Shown one piece after another: positions 4,958-5,394 of a stretch of 5,394 bases of DNA (position 1 is its first letter; the number at the start of each line of letters is the position of its first letter). This DNA comes from Spirochaetia bacterium (GTDB lineage: Bacteria; Spirochaetota; UBA4802; UBA5550). The stretch is from NCBI GenBank assembly GCA_031289575.1, contig JAITPE010000221.1, forward strand, positions 1-5,394. Reading direction: 5' to 3'. The position numbers and the translations under genes were made by a program. The notes beneath the pieces are model-generated. The model searched no databases, was not told the DNA's origin, and was given only the letters and a program-made list of their open reading frames with translations.

Positions 4958-5394
4958 ATGAAGAAACTACCAATAGGAATGCAGGACTACAAGGAACTGA
5001 TCACCGAAAATTTTGTCTATGTGGACAAAACCAAGTATCTCTTTGACATGATCGACAGCGGCAAGTTCTACTTTATTTCCCGCCCACGCCGTTTCGGCAA
5101 AAGCCTTACCGTATCGGCATTGTACTATCTCTTTAAAGGAGAAAAAGAACTCTTCAAGGATACATGGATTTACGACAAGTGGGAATTTAAGGAATACCCT
5201 ATCATTAAAATAAGCATGGTCGATATAGACGCAACAAGTAAAGAAACTATTGAAGAAACTCTGAAAGAAAAACTGAACAAGATATACCATGATTACGGCA
5301 TAGTACCAATTTCAAATAATCTTAAAATGATGTTCTCCGGATTAATAGAAGAGCTCTCCAAGAAAGAAAAGGTTGCCCTTCTCATAGACGAATA
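4958..5394 (+). CDS. AAA-ATPase-like / PD-(D/E)XK family protein (5' part only)
   Basis: The first 145 residues match the AAA-ATPase-like domain (PF09820 type) that usually precedes a C-terminal PD-(D/E)XK nuclease-like domain (DUF1703/PDDEXK_9), giving proteins of roughly 500-600 residues. Visible features are the opening LPIGMQDYKELITENFVYVD (4-23) with the typical 'F-x-Y-V-D-K-T' element, a modified Walker A RPRRFGKS at 42-49, and Walker B VALLIDE at 138-144, where the window ends. The nuclease-like half lies outside. These proteins are frequent and often multi-copy in anaerobic bacteria. Their role is not settled; defence, mobile-element or regulatory functions have been considered. AGGAG (4946-4950) is 7 nt before the ATG. 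The gene follows a terminator and has its own promoter candidate, so it is independent of the oxygen-defence operon. No frameshift is seen in the visible part. Confidence 0.9.
   Translation, partial: MKKLPIGMQDYKELITENFVYVDKTKYLFDMIDSGKFYFISRPRRFGKSLTVSALYYLFKGEKELFKDTWIYDKWEFKEYPIIKISMVDIDATSKETIEETLKEKLNKIYHDYGIVPISNNLKMMFSGLIEELSKKEKVALLIDE

Noticed and set aside
4967..5290. Open frame of 107 codons on the minus strand opposite the ATPase gene
   Set aside because: It is a shadow of a clearly recognised coding frame. It is rich in Phe and Val from the antisense of Lys/Glu codons and has no ribosome binding site support.
1..5394. tRNA or rRNA genes, CRISPR arrays, insertion sequences or long direct repeats
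   Set aside because: None was seen on reading both strands. The only inverted repeats of note are the terminator, the leader hairpins and the 13-bp palindrome.

Overview
The window looks like chromosomal DNA from an anaerobic or nanoaerobic bacterium that carries its own oxygen and peroxide defence. The evidence is the run of a PerR/Fur-type regulator, rubredoxin, cytochrome bd oxidase (two subunits) and rubrerythrin, plus the QueH type of epoxyqueuosine reductase, which is common in anaerobes. Gene starts are mostly preceded by clear AGGAG-type ribosome binding sites. The phylum cannot be fixed from this sequence; clostridial, spirochaete, Elusimicrobia-like and similar lineages all remain possible.

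Layout. Positions 1-65 hold the last 20 codons of a plus-strand gene that I do not recognise. It converges on, and overlaps by 32 bp, a minus-strand pair: queH (34-642) and, upstream of it, a 112-codon gene of unknown function (650-988). The pair has a good sigma70-like promoter at 1015-1043 on the minus strand. The AT-rich divergent spacer 989-1181 separates it from the plus-strand regulator gene (1182-1616). This gene has no visible Shine-Dalgarno sequence and starts directly after a perfect 13-bp palindrome. A promoter-like sequence at 1623-1650 then leads into a tightly packed operon: rubredoxin (1683-1844, 53 codons), cydA (1856-3169), cydB (3182-4186) and rubrerythrin (4196-4774). Gaps are 9-12 bp, and a strong intrinsic terminator at 4780-4816 closes the operon. 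After it, a TTGACA promoter candidate and a GC-rich leader with two hairpins precede the start of an AAA-ATPase-like / PD-(D/E)XK family gene (4958 onward), which the window edge cuts at Walker B.

How the genes work together (inference). Cytochrome bd in the membrane reduces O2 to water with quinol electrons. Rubrerythrin in the cytoplasm reduces H2O2 to water. The small rubredoxin is the natural electron donor to rubrerythrin-type enzymes. The upstream Fur-family protein is the likely peroxide- or metal-sensing repressor. The queH/unknown pair and the ATPase appear to be separate transcription units.

Nothing here is a clearly new system. The most worthwhile leads are the regulator's unusual metal site and Shine-Dalgarno-less start with overlapping palindrome, the unknown gene paired with queH, and the structured leader of the ATPase gene.
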